Position numbers and translations under genes: made by a program
The notes under the pieces: model-generated
What the model saw: only the letters and a program-made list of their open reading frames with translations
What the model was told of the DNA's origin: nothing
Databases searched by the model: none
Shown here: positions 7,455 through 16,503 of the stretch, piece by piece
Layout of the letters: the number at the start of each line of letters is the position of its first letter
Position numbering within the stretch: position 1 is the first letter of the stretch
Source: Sphingomicrobium aestuariivivum
GTDB lineage: Bacteria; Pseudomonadota; Alphaproteobacteria; Sphingomonadales; Sphingomonadaceae
Assembly (NCBI RefSeq): GCF_024721585.1
Contig: NZ_CP102629.1
Span: 1,932,501 to 1,996,500, forward strand
Direction of reading: 5' to 3'
DNA length: 64,000 bases

Positions 7455-8984
7455 TCAGGCCGCGTCGCCGTTCGCCTCGGCCTCCGAAATCCGCAGCATC
7501 GAAAGCGCCGCCAGCGCCATCACGCCGCCCGCAAACAGCATCGTCCAGATGGGTTGGGTCGGGAAGAAGGCTTTCAGAACACTGCCCATGAGGGTGGCGA
7601 CAATGAGCTGCGGCACGACGATGAAGACGTTGAACAGCCCCATGTAGATGCCGAGCTTTGCCTGCGGCAGCGCGCTGGCGAGGATGGCGTAGGGCATGGC
7701 GAGGATCGAGGCCCAGGCGATGCCGACACCGATCTCGGAGAGATAGAGCATCTCGGCATCCGGCAGGACGAGGAAGGACAGATAGCCCGCCGCACCGCAC
7801 AGGAGGCCGACCATGTGGGTCTTCACCTTGCCGAGGCGCTTCGACAGGAAGGGCAACAGGAGCAGCGCCGCGACCGCTGCCACGCCATTGTAGACCGCGA
7901 ACAGTTCGCCGACGAAATTGCCCGCGTCCTGGAAGGCGGCCGAGCTGCTGTCGGTGGTGCCGTAATAGCGCTGGGCGACCACGGGGGTGGTGTAGATCCA
8001 CATGATGAAGAGCGCCGACCACGAGAAGAATTGTGCCAAAGCGAGTTTCTTCATGAGGCTCGGCATGCCGGAGAAGTCGCCGACGATCTGGCTCAGCATT
8101 CCGGGGCGGTCGCCCTTCCTGGCCATGCCGATGGCGAGCATCGAGGCGAGCCCGTAGCCCGCTAGCAACGCGGCGAGGAGATAGACTTCCTTTTCGAGCC
8201 CGAAGCCCGCGGTGACCAGCGCGACCAGCGCGCCCGCGCCGACCCAGCCGAGCGCGCTGCCCTGCTTGCGTTCGGCGAGCAGGCGGATGGTCGCCGCATC
8301 GTCCGCGGCCTCGTCATGACCATCGAAGGCGGCCATCTCGTCGGGGCTATATTCCTTGGTCGTCAGCACGGTCCACATGACCGCCACGAACAGCGCCGCG
8401 CCGCCGAACCAGAAGCTGTATTTCACCGTGTCGGGGATGCCGCCGTCGGCGGCGACATTGGACACGCCCATGGCGTCCATCATCGAGGGGAAGAGCGAGC
8501 CGACCACCGCGCCCGCGCCGATGAAGGCGGTCTGCACGGCATAGCCCGCGGTATGCTGGTCCTTCCGGAGCATGTCGCCGACGAAGGCGCGGAACGGCTC
8601 CATCGAGATGTTGAGGCTGGCATCCAGCACCCAGAGCAGCACGGCGGCCATCAACAGGACGGGCGCCAGCGGCATGAGGAAGAGCGACAGTGCGGCAAGG
8701 AAGGCGCCTGCGACGAAATAGGGACGGCGGCGTCCGAAGCGGCCGAGCCAGGTGCGGTCGGACATGTAGCCGATGACCGGCTGGACGAGGAGGCCGGTGA
8801 GCGGGGCGGCGACCCACAAAGCGGGCAAATCGTCGAGCGAGCTGCCCAGCGTCTGGAAGATGCGGCTCATGTTCGCATTCTGCAGCGCGAAGCCGATCTG
8901 GATGCCGAAGAAGCCGAAGCTGATATTGGCCAGCCCGAGCCAGTTTTGGCGCGGTTTCTGCGCCATCGTCGCATGTTCGTTCAT
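7455..8984 (-). CDS. MFS sugar transporter (maltose/sucrose type, GPH/SLC45-like)
   Basis: A 509-residue, 12-helix major facilitator. The loop-2 motif MSDRTWLGRFGRRRPY, the FFGIQIGFALQNANMSRIFQTLG opening and the central loop fit the SLC45/MalY-like group that carries maltose or sucrose with protons across the inner membrane. ATG 8984 is preceded by a strong GGGGAGGA six bases away; an in-frame extension upstream lacks hydrophobic character. A palindrome like those in front of the receptor lies about 70 bases upstream (9051-9064), so I infer control by the neighbouring LacI-type protein. It matches the role of MalY in the Caulobacter malA-malY-malI set. Confidence 0.82.
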   Translation of the reverse strand: MNEHATMAQKPRQNWLGLANISFGFFGIQIGFALQNANMSRIFQTLGSSLDDLPALWVAAPLTGLLVQPVIGYMSDRTWLGRFGRRRPYFVAGAFLAALSLFLMPLAPVLLMAAVLLWVLDASLNISMEPFRAFVGDMLRKDQHTAGYAVQTAFIGAGAVVGSLFPSMMDAMGVSNVAADGGIPDTVKYSFWFGGAALFVAVMWTVLTTKEYSPDEMAAFDGHDEAADDAATIRLLAERKQGSALGWVGAGALVALVTAGFGLEKEVYLLAALLAGYGLASMLAIGMARKGDRPGMLSQIVGDFSGMPSLMKKLALAQFFSWSALFIMWIYTTPVVAQRYYGTTDSSSAAFQDAGNFVGELFAVYNGVAAVAALLLLPFLSKRLGKVKTHMVGLLCGAAGYLSFLVLPDAEMLYLSEIGVGIAWASILAMPYAILASALPQAKLGIYMGLFNVFIVVPQLIVATLMGSVLKAFFPTQPIWTMLFAGGVMALAALSMLRISEAEANGDAA

Positions 8985-9050
8985 TGATAATCCTCCCCAG
9001 GATCGGGGGAGACTGGCAGGATGGCCGTGGCGTGACAATCGCCGCCGCGC

Positions 9051-9064
9051 TGTATTCGTATGCA
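9051..9064. promoter_or_regulatory. Putative LacI-type operator before the transporter gene
   Basis: TGTATTCGTATGCA on the plus strand (TGCATACGAATACA on the minus strand). It matches the palindrome at 10179-10192 at 11 of 14 positions and keeps one CATACG half-site intact. It lies 67 bases before the MFS start, a sensible place for an operator. Confidence 0.5.
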
Positions 9065-9086
9065 GAAGTGCCGGCGGGCGCCTCGC

Positions 9087-10100
9087 CTAGCTCGAGCCGC
9101 GGACCTTGAGGTCGACGGGGAGGAGGACGCTGTCGGGCGCCTCGTTGGCGATCTTCTTGAGGAGGGTCGCGATCAGCGTCTCGCCCGCTCGGCGCACATT
9201 TTGCGACACGCTGGTGAGCGGCGGCGAGGTGAGGGCGGCGCCGGGGCTGTCGTCGAAGCCGACCAGCGAGACGTCCTCGGGGATCGACTTGCCGGCCGCC
9301 TTGAGCGCGTTCATCGCGCCGATGGCAATGGGGTCGGCGGCAGCGAAGATGGCGTCGAATTCGACGCCGCTGCGCAACAAATTGGTCGCTGCCTGCTCGC
9401 CCGCCTCGACGGTGGCATTGGCATCATGGCTGGCGACGATCTCGTGGCCCGCCTCGCCAAGCGCGCGGGCAAGGCCGAGATAGCGCTCGAGGAATTCGGG
9501 CGCACTCTCGTCCGACTGTCCGAGAAAGGCGACCTTCTTTCTCGCGCGCGCGAGGAGGTGCCGGCCGACGAGATAGCCGCCCTGGTCGTTGTCCGAGCCC
9601 ACGGTGGTGCCGATCTGCCCCGCCTTGGCGGCTCCCCAGCGGACAAAGTGCGTGCCCTGGCTGACGAGCTGCTCGAGCCGCGGGCGCGCCTTCAGATAAT
9701 CGCCATAGCCGAGGAGCAGGATGCCGTCGGCCTTGTGGCTGTCCTCATAATCGACGTGCCAGTCCTCCGACAGCTGCTGGAAGCTGATGAGGAGGTCATA
9801 GCCCTTGTCCGAGGCGGCGCGCGCGAGGCTGCCCAGCATCGAGAGGTAGAAAGGGTTGATGAGGCTGTTGTCGGGCGTCGGGTCCTCGAAGAAGAGGAGC
9901 GCGAGCGTGTTGGACGAGCGCTTGCGCAGCCCGCTCGCATTCTTGTCGACCGTATAGTTGAGCTGCGTGGCGGCGGCGATGACCTTCTGGCGGGTCTCCT
10001 CCGAAACCGCGGGGCTGCCCGACAGGGCGCGGCTGACGGTTGGCTGGGACACCCCCGCCAGCGCTGCGATATCGAAACTTGTGGGACGCTTGGACCCCAT
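9087..10100 (-). CDS. LacI-family transcriptional regulator of the malto-oligosaccharide locus
   Basis: A 337-residue repressor. The N-terminal helix-turn-helix (SFDIAALAGVSQPTVSRALSG, about residues 8-28) and hinge (NYTVDKNASGLRKRSSNTLALL) are followed by a periplasmic-binding-protein-like sugar domain (GYGDYLKARPRLEQLV, DNDQGGYLVGRHLL, VSLVGFDDSPGAALTSPPLTSV). It is divergent from the TonB receptor gene and next to the sugar transporter, as MalI is in Caulobacter. I start at ATG 10100, which gives the usual short lead before the helix-turn-helix and has GGTGAG upstream; ATG 10124 would add eight residues. Likely inducer: maltose or a related glucoside (inference). Confidence 0.88.
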   Translation of the reverse strand: MGSKRPTSFDIAALAGVSQPTVSRALSGSPAVSEETRQKVIAAATQLNYTVDKNASGLRKRSSNTLALLFFEDPTPDNSLINPFYLSMLGSLARAASDKGYDLLISFQQLSEDWHVDYEDSHKADGILLLGYGDYLKARPRLEQLVSQGTHFVRWGAAKAGQIGTTVGSDNDQGGYLVGRHLLARARKKVAFLGQSDESAPEFLERYLGLARALGEAGHEIVASHDANATVEAGEQAATNLLRSGVEFDAIFAAADPIAIGAMNALKAAGKSIPEDVSLVGFDDSPGAALTSPPLTSVSQNVRRAGETLIATLLKKIANEAPDSVLLPVDLKVRGSS

Positions 10101-10166
10101 TAACTCACCGTTGCAATTCGGCATCAGCCTGACGGAGAACGACCCTAGGGACGGTTGAAGCCAATG

Positions 10167-10192
10167 TGAATACGTATGTGCATACGTATGTA
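10167..10192. promoter_or_regulatory. Tandem LacI-type operators in the divergent promoter region
   Basis: Two copies of the self-complementary ATACGTAT lie at 10170-10177 and 10182-10189, with centres 12 bases apart. The wider second copy, TGCATACGTATGTA (10179-10192), resembles the site before the transporter gene. The pair lies 67 bases before the regulator start and about 100 bases before the receptor start, so one repressor could hold both genes. Confidence 0.6.
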
Positions 10193-10293
10193 GCGCGGCC
10201 CGCCCCCTGTCGCATTTTCGTCACCTTCCATAAGCTCCCGCGTCATCAGGTCGCTGTGTCAGGCGGCGGCCACCTAGGGGAGGATCCTATATA

Positions 10294-13071
10294 ATGAAGA
10301 AGACCACGATGTTCCGTGGTGCGGTCACCGTCAGCGCGCTGGCGATGGGCACCATGCTTGCACAGCCTGCCTTCGCGCAGGACGTTTCCACCGACGAGGA
10401 CGCCAATGCCGTCACCGGCCCGAGCGATGTTGCGCAGGCGGACGAAGAGACCGAGCTTGGCGAACAGATCGTCATCACCGGCATCCGCGCCAGCCTCGAG
10501 AATTCGGTCGCGGCCAAGAAGGCCAACACCTCGATCGTCGAAGTCGTGAGCGCCGAAGACATCGGCAAGCTGCCCGACGTCTCGATCGCCGAAACCCTGT
10601 CGCGCCTGCCGGGTCTTGCCACCCAGCGCCTCGACGGCCGCGCCAACGTCGTGTCGATCCGCGGCCTCGCGCCCGACTTCACCACCACGCTCCTCAACGG
10701 TCGCGAGCAGGTCAGCGCCAACAACAACCGCGGCGTCGAGCTCGACCAGTATCCGGCCGAACTCATCAACGGTGCGGTCGTCTACAAGACCCCCGACGCC
10801 AGCCTGATCGGTCAGGCGCTCGGCGGCACCATCGACATGCGCACCATCCGCCCGCTTAGCCATGGCAAGCAGACCTTCGTGATCGGCGGCCGCCTCGAGC
10901 TCAACGACCTCGGTGAAATCAACCCCGACATCTCGAACAAGGGCTATCGCGCCAATGCGTCGTATGTCGGCCAGTTCGCCGACGGCACCCTCGGCATCGC
11001 CATCGGCGGCTCGCTCATGAGCTCGCCGACCGCCGAAGAGCGCGTCCAGATCTGGGGCTATCCGACCAACGGTAACGGCAACTATGTCATCGGCGGCATC
11101 AAGCCCTACATCAAGTCGAACAAGCTTGATCGTGCGGGCCTCATGGGCGTCGTCGAATATGAGCCCAACGACCAGCTCCACGTCACGCTCGACGGTTACT
11201 GGTCGCAGTTCAAGGATAACCAGCGCCTGCGCGGCCTCGAAGTCCCGCTCGCCTGGTCGGGCGCGAGCCTTCGTGACGACTATGTCGTCGATCCCGAGAC
11301 CAACCTCATCACCGACGGCACCTTCGACGGCGTCGAGGTTGTCGGCCGCAACGACTTCGTCGATCGCGACAGCGAGATCTTCGCTGGCGGCATCAACTTC
11401 CAGTATGAAGTCAGCGACGGCCTGATGATCGAAGCCGACGCCGGCTACTCGACCCTCGACAAGACCGAGCGCAACGCCGAAATCTACTTCGGTACCGGCC
11501 GCGGCAGCGGTGTGGGCGCGGTCGACAGCTTCGCTTTCAGCTTCGACGAAGACTATATCCCGCAGTTCACCACCGGCCTCGACTATGCCGACACTAGCGA
11601 GGTCTTCCTGACCGCGCCGCTCAGCTGGTGTGGCCGCCCGGGCTTCCCCGGCGACTGCCAGGACGGCTTCATCAATGCGCCTGAAGTCGAAGATGACCTG
11701 ATGAGCCTGCGTCTCCAGGCCACCAAGGCCGTCGGCGCCAACGACAGCTTCCGCCTCGGTGCCAATTTCAGCGAGCGCACCAAGAAGCTCGTCGATCAGG
11801 GCTTCGTCCTGACCAACAAGGCCTATCCGGACGACGTCGCAGTGCCGACCGACCTGCTGTTCGAGCCGGTGTCGCTCGGCTTCATCGGCATCGACAGCCT
11901 GCTCGCCTTCGACAGTGTCGCTTATTACGAAGCAGGCAATTACGAGGAAATTTCGGGTAGTCTTTGGGATCCGAGCCGTCTGACCAACAGCTACGAGATC
12001 AACGAGAAAGTGCTGACCGGTTTCGCCCAGTACAATTTCGACTGGGAAATGGGCACCGTCCCGACCGTGGGGAACATCGGCGTCCAGATCGTCCACACCG
12101 ACCAGGAAGGCCGCGGTCTTGCAGCGCGCAACGCTGATGGCGTGGTGGTCACCGCCCCGGTGACCGATGGCGATACCTACACCGAGATCCTGCCCAGCCT
12201 GAACATCAGCTTCGAAGCCGAGGAAGGTACCTTCCTGCGCTTCGGTCTGGCCCGCATCCTGGCCCGTGCCCGCATGGACCAGCTCAACCCGGGTATCGGT
12301 TTCAACTACAACCCGGCCTTTGCCGACAACACCGACATCCAGCTCTCGCCGTGGAGCGGGACCGTCGGCAACTCGGCGCTGCGTCCGCTCATCGCGAACA
12401 CTGTCGACGTCGCCGTCGAGCGCTACTTCGCGCCGCGCGGCTACGTCTCGCTGTCGGGCTTCTACAAGAACCTCGAGACCTACATCTATCGCAGCAACGA
12501 GCTCTACGACTTTACCGGCTTCCCCTACACGGGCGACGAACCGGCGACGTTCGACGGCATCGTGTCGCAGTGGGTCAACGACGGTTCGGGTGATGTCTAC
12601 GGTATCGAATTCTCGGGCGCGCTTCCCTTCGAAGTGATCACCCGCGATCTCGACGGCTTCGGCCTCATCCTGTCGGGCAGCTACACCGACAGCGAAGTCA
12701 AGCAGGCCGACGGCGCCCGCCCGACCGACCTGCCGGGCCTGTCGAAGTGGGTCATCAACTCGACCGCTTACTACGAGAAGGACGGCTTCCAGGCGCGTAT
12801 CTCGGGCCGTTACCGTTCGGAATTCCTCGCCGAAGTCGCGGGCCTCAGCCTCGCGCGTGACCTCGATTTCGCGAAGGGCGAATTCCTCGTCGATGCGCAG
12901 GTCGGCTACGAGTTCCAGGACGGCTCGAGCCTCGAGGGGCTCTCGCTCCTCCTGTCGGCCTCGAACCTCACCAACGAGCCGTTCGTGACCTACCGCAACG
13001 AGGAGTATCTGATCCGCGACTACAACAATTACGGTCGCACCTTCTCGATCGGCGCGAACTACCGCTTCTAG
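10294..13071 (+). CDS. TonB-dependent receptor, malto-oligosaccharide uptake (MalA-like)
   Basis: A 925-residue outer-membrane receptor. Signal peptide (residues 1-28, ending PAFA), a TonB-box-like EQIVITG near 57-63, a plug domain (SIVEVVSAEDIGKLPDVSIAETLSRLPG, RGLAPDFTTTLLNGRE) and a long 22-strand barrel ending in FSIGANYRF, with the usual terminal aromatic. It belongs to the class of sphingomonad/Caulobacter receptors with IRASLENS after the TonB box. A strong GGGGAGGA lies upstream of ATG 10294. Its place beside a LacI regulator, sugar transporter and GH13 enzymes points to maltodextrin import across the outer membrane. An intercistronic stem-loop separates it from the halogenase gene. 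Confidence 0.9.
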   Translation: MKKTTMFRGAVTVSALAMGTMLAQPAFAQDVSTDEDANAVTGPSDVAQADEETELGEQIVITGIRASLENSVAAKKANTSIVEVVSAEDIGKLPDVSIAETLSRLPGLATQRLDGRANVVSIRGLAPDFTTTLLNGREQVSANNNRGVELDQYPAELINGAVVYKTPDASLIGQALGGTIDMRTIRPLSHGKQTFVIGGRLELNDLGEINPDISNKGYRANASYVGQFADGTLGIAIGGSLMSSPTAEERVQIWGYPTNGNGNYVIGGIKPYIKSNKLDRAGLMGVVEYEPNDQLHVTLDGYWSQFKDNQRLRGLEVPLAWSGASLRDDYVVDPETNLITDGTFDGVEVVGRNDFVDRDSEIFAGGINFQYEVSDGLMIEADAGYSTLDKTERNAEIYFGTGRGSGVGAVDSFAFSFDEDYIPQFTTGLDYADTSEVFLTAPLSWCGRPGFPGDCQDGFINAPEVEDDLMSLRLQATKAVGANDSFRLGANFSERTKKLVDQGFVLTNKAYPDDVAVPTDLLFEPVSLGFIGIDSLLAFDSVAYYEAGNYEEISGSLWDPSRLTNSYEINEKVLTGFAQYNFDWEMGTVPTVGNIGVQIVHTDQEGRGLAARNADGVVVTAPVTDGDTYTEILPSLNISFEAEEGTFLRFGLARILARARMDQLNPGIGFNYNPAFADNTDIQLSPWSGTVGNSALRPLIANTVDVAVERYFAPRGYVSLSGFYKNLETYIYRSNELYDFTGFPYTGDEPATFDGIVSQWVNDGSGDVYGIEFSGALPFEVITRDLDGFGLILSGSYTDSEVKQADGARPTDLPGLSKWVINSTAYYEKDGFQARISGRYRSEFLAEVAGLSLARDLDFAKGEFLVDAQVGYEFQDGSSLEGLSLLLSASNLTNEPFVTYRNEEYLIRDYNNYGRTFSIGANYRF

Positions 13072-13088
13072 TTCGCATCGCCAGGATC

Positions 13089-13136
13089 GCCCGTCCCGTC
13101 CACCGCACCCTCCCCGGTGCGGCGGGCGGGGCGGGC
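13089..13136 (+). promoter_or_regulatory. Intercistronic stem-loop after the receptor gene
   Basis: CCGCACC (13103-13109) pairs with GGTGCGG (13116-13122); outer GC-rich arms (13089-13098 with 13127-13136) extend the stem. No T tract follows, so it more likely marks mRNA processing or partial read-through between the strongly expressed receptor gene and the enzymes downstream than full termination (inference). Confidence 0.5.
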
Positions 13137-13156
13137 AACCCTCGCGGAGAACGCAT

Positions 13157-14680
13157 ATGACGAAGCCCAATCGTATCCAGCGACTGACCATCCTCGGCGG
13201 CGGAACTGCCGGATGGATGGCAGCGATCGCCTTTGCCCGCGTGCTCGGGCACCAGGTCAAGGTGACGCTCGTCGAATCGGAAGCGATCGGCACGGTCGGG
13301 GTCGGTGAAGCGACCATTCCCCCGATCAAGATCTTCAACCAGCTGGCCGGCCTCGAGGAGGATGAATTCCTCCGCCAGACCAAGGCGAGCCTCAAGCTGG
13401 GCATCGAATTTTCCGGATGGGGCGGCGCGGACGACCGCTACATCCACCTCTTCGGCAATGTCGGGCAGAGCCTCGGCCTTTCCGAATTCTTCCAATATTG
13501 GCTGCGCGCCCGCGAAGAGGGCATCGCCAAGGACTTCGACCTTTATTCGCTGACCGGTGCCGCGGCGCGGGCCGGCAAGGCCGAGCGCGCCACCGGCATC
13601 CGCGGCTCCAAGCTCGAAGGCATCACCTATGCCTTCCATTTCGACGCCGGGCTCTACGCCCGCTATCTGCGCAGCGAAGCGGAGAAGCTCGGCGTCGACC
13701 GGATCGAGGGCAAGGTGGCAGGTGTCGAGCGCGATGCCGAAACCGGCTTCGTCACGGCCTTGAAGCTCGAGGACGGGCAACAGGTCGGCGGCGAATTCTT
13801 CATCGACTGCTCGGGCTTTCGTGCCCTCCTCATCGGCGAGGAAATGGGCAGTGCCTACAGCGACTGGACGCATTGGCTGCCGTGCAACCGCGCGGTCGCG
13901 GTGCCGTGCGAGAATGGCGCGAAATTGCGCCCCTTTACCCAGTCGATCGCGCACAAGGCGGGCTGGCAGTGGCGCATCCCGCTCCAGCATCGCACCGGCA
14001 ACGGCCATGTCTTTTCTTCCGCGCACATGTCGGAGGACGAGGCGACGCAGATCCTCCTCGACAATCTCGAGGGCGAACCGATCGGCGATCCGCGCGTCAT
14101 TCGCTTCACCACCGGCATGCGGCCCGAGATGTGGAAGGGCAATGTCGCCGCGCTGGGGCTGGCCTCGGGCTTCCTCGAACCGCTGGAATCGACCTCGATC
14201 CACCTCATCCAGGTCGGCATTTCCAAGCTGATGAGCCTGTGGCCCGACACCGCCTGCGACCCCGCGCTCGCCGCCGAATATAATCGCAAGATGGCGTTCG
14301 AATATGAAAGCGTCCGCGACTTCATCATCGCCCATTATCATGTGAACCAGCGGCCCGAGCCCTTCTGGCGGCAGGTCGCGACGATGGACGTGCCCGACAG
14401 CCTCCAGCGCAAGCTCGACGTCTTCAAGTCGAGCGGGAAGATCTACCGCGACCATGACGAGCTCTTCACCGAGATCGGCTGGTTCCAGGTGCTGATGGGG
14501 CAGAATTTCACGCCCGAGCGCTATCACCCGCTCGCCGACCGGCTGAGCCGCGACCAGCTCGCGGGCTTCCTCGGCAACATCGAACAGATCGTGGGCAAGG
14601 CCGCCGACCAGCTGCCCTCCCATGAAGACTTTCTCGCCTCGATCGGGGCGCCCCCCACCTTGAAGGAGACGGCCGCATGA
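13157..14680 (+). CDS. Flavin-dependent (tryptophan-type) halogenase family protein
   Basis: A 507-residue FAD enzyme of the tryptophan-7-halogenase family. GGGTAGW (residues 14-20) binds FAD; GVGEATIPPI follows; the family's WxWxIP signature is present as WQWRIP (from Trp270); Lys80 in ASLKLGIEF aligns with the catalytic lysine (Lys79 of PrnA), and the Glu of EPLEST (about 344) with Glu346. The known halogenation residues therefore seem intact. Such enzymes use FADH2, oxygen and halide. The substrate is unknown; genes of this group often sit beside TonB receptors and sugar regulators. GGAGAA precedes ATG 13157. Its stop overlaps the next start (ATGA), so it is translated with the amylase. 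Confidence 0.88.
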   Translation: MTKPNRIQRLTILGGGTAGWMAAIAFARVLGHQVKVTLVESEAIGTVGVGEATIPPIKIFNQLAGLEEDEFLRQTKASLKLGIEFSGWGGADDRYIHLFGNVGQSLGLSEFFQYWLRAREEGIAKDFDLYSLTGAAARAGKAERATGIRGSKLEGITYAFHFDAGLYARYLRSEAEKLGVDRIEGKVAGVERDAETGFVTALKLEDGQQVGGEFFIDCSGFRALLIGEEMGSAYSDWTHWLPCNRAVAVPCENGAKLRPFTQSIAHKAGWQWRIPLQHRTGNGHVFSSAHMSEDEATQILLDNLEGEPIGDPRVIRFTTGMRPEMWKGNVAALGLASGFLEPLESTSIHLIQVGISKLMSLWPDTACDPALAAEYNRKMAFEYESVRDFIIAHYHVNQRPEPFWRQVATMDVPDSLQRKLDVFKSSGKIYRDHDELFTEIGWFQVLMGQNFTPERYHPLADRLSRDQLAGFLGNIEQIVGKAADQLPSHEDFLASIGAPPTLKETAA

Positions 14681-16503
14681 TGATGACGAGCCTGATTGCC
14701 GCGCTTGCGAGCGCTGCCCAGATCCAGGAAACGCCCACCGCCGAAGCCCCGCTGTTCGGCAGCGCCGAGACCTATCGCGGGCGTCCGCCGCAAGACGAGA
14801 TCGTCTATTTCGTGCTGCCCGACCGCTTCGAGAATGGCGATACGTCGAACGACCGCGGCGGCCTCACGGGCGACCGGCTCGAGACCGGCTATGACCCGAC
14901 CGCCAAGGGCTTCTTCCACGGCGGCGACCTCAAGGGGCTGACCGAGCGCCTGTCCTATCTCGAGGGCCTCGGCGTCACCGCCATCTGGTTCGCCCCCATC
15001 TTCCAGAACAAGGCGGTGCAGGGCCCGCGGGGCGAGGAGAGCGCTGGCTATCACGGCTATTGGGTGACCGACTTCACCCGCCCCGATGCGCATTTCGGTT
15101 CGATGGACGAGTTCAAGGCCTTCGTCGACGCCGCCCACGGGCGCGGCATGAAGGTCTATATGGACATCATCACCAACCACACCGCCGACGTCATCGGCTA
15201 CGAGCAGGGCGACGAGTTTGCCTATCATTATCGCCCGCTCGCCGATTATCCCTATTCGACGCGCGGCGGGATCGACGGCGAGCGGATCAACGAGGGTTTC
15301 CTTGGCGACCATATCCGCACCGAGGAAAATTTCGCCAAGCTCACCAACCCGAACTTTGCCTATGACGTGGTGGTCCCCGAGGCCGAGAAGGACGTCAAAG
15401 TCCCGGCCTGGCTCAACGACCCGATTTACTATCACAATCGCGGCAACTCCTCGTTCCGAAACGAGGACAGCCTCTATGGCGATTTCTCCGGCCTCGATGA
15501 CCTGTTCACCGAGCATCCGCGCGTCGTTGCCGGCATGACCGACATCTTCGCCGACTGGATCACGGGTGTCGGGATCGACGGCTTCCGCATCGACACCGCG
15601 CGCCACGTGAACCCCGAGTTCTGGCAGCAGTTCATCCCGGCGATGGAAGCCACCTCGGAGGCCGAGGGCATCCCGCACTTCCACATGTTCGGCGAAGTCT
15701 ATCGCGACGACAGCGACAATGGCTACATCGCCCAATACACCCGCCGCGACAAACTGCCCGCCGTGCTCGACTTCGCCTTCCAGCAGGCGGTGCGCGAGAC
15801 GGTGGCGATGGACAAGGGCACCGAGGTGCTCGCCTACATGTTCGCGGGCGACGTACTCTACGAAGGCGGCGAGGCGACCGCGATGACACTGCCGACCTTC
15901 CTCGGTAATCATGACATGGGCCGCTTCTCGCAATTCGTGCGCGAGGCCAATCCGGACGCGGACGACGCCGAGATGTTGGCGCGCGTGAAGCTCGGGCATT
16001 CGATGCTGCTCACCCTGCGCGGTTCGCCCGTCATCTATTCGGGCGACGAGCAGGGCTTCGTCTCCGACGGCGGCGACCAGCTGGCGCGCGAGGACATGTT
16101 CGCGAGCATCACGGACGTCTATAACGACAACGATCTCATCGGCACCGACGCCACCACCGCCGACGAGAATTTCGATGTCGCCCATCCGCTCTACCGCTGG
16201 ATCGGCCTCCTCTCGAACATCCGCAAGGAAACGCCCGCGCTGCGCCGCGGACGGCAGGTGACGCGCGCCTATGGCGCCGAGACCGGCCTGTTCGCCGTCT
16301 CGCGCTTCGATCCCGAAACGGATCGCGAATATCTCCTTATGTTCAACACCAGCGAGGAAGCGATTTCGGGGCAGGTGCTGGTCGAGGTGCCCAACGAGGA
16401 ATGGACCACCATCCTCGGCAAGTGCGCCGCCAAGGTGAGCGCACCCGGCAGCCTGTCCTATGAACTCCCCGCCCTCGGCTTTTCGATCTGCGAGGCACGA
16501 TGA
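14677..16503 (+). CDS. GH13 alpha-amylase-family enzyme, exported
   Basis: A 608-residue glycoside hydrolase of family 13. A short signal peptide (MMMTSLIAALASAAQ) sends it to the periplasm. Blocks of the (beta/alpha)8 barrel are clear: DIITNHTADV, nucleophile Asp306 in GFRIDTARHV, acid Glu340 in MFGEVYRD and Asp413 in LGNHDMG. The FHGGDLKGLTERLSYLEGLGVTAIWFAP stretch and loop DQ(L)AREDMFAS fit neopullulanase/cyclomaltodextrinase-like or CGTase-like members. It would cut imported maltodextrins or cyclodextrins. GGAG eight bases upstream supports ATG 14677, which overlaps the halogenase stop by four bases; the stop overlaps the following GH13 gene likewise. Confidence 0.88.
   Translation: MMMTSLIAALASAAQIQETPTAEAPLFGSAETYRGRPPQDEIVYFVLPDRFENGDTSNDRGGLTGDRLETGYDPTAKGFFHGGDLKGLTERLSYLEGLGVTAIWFAPIFQNKAVQGPRGEESAGYHGYWVTDFTRPDAHFGSMDEFKAFVDAAHGRGMKVYMDIITNHTADVIGYEQGDEFAYHYRPLADYPYSTRGGIDGERINEGFLGDHIRTEENFAKLTNPNFAYDVVVPEAEKDVKVPAWLNDPIYYHNRGNSSFRNEDSLYGDFSGLDDLFTEHPRVVAGMTDIFADWITGVGIDGFRIDTARHVNPEFWQQFIPAMEATSEAEGIPHFHMFGEVYRDDSDNGYIAQYTRRDKLPAVLDFAFQQAVRETVAMDKGTEVLAYMFAGDVLYEGGEATAMTLPTFLGNHDMGRFSQFVREANPDADDAEMLARVKLGHSMLLTLRGSPVIYSGDEQGFVSDGGDQLAREDMFASITDVYNDNDLIGTDATTADENFDVAHPLYRWIGLLSNIRKETPALRRGRQVTRAYGAETGLFAVSRFDPETDREYLLMFNTSEEAISGQVLVEVPNEEWTTILGKCAAKVSAPGSLSYELPALGFSICEAR

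Noticed and set aside
10246-13404. A 3.1-kb open frame antisense to the TonB receptor gene, and similar long antisense frames opposite cysNC (4741-6855) and edd (21803-24283)
   Set aside because: High GC with few A/T third positions leaves antisense frames open. The products show low-complexity Arg/Glu/Val/Asp composition and no family motifs, while the opposite strands carry clear genes.
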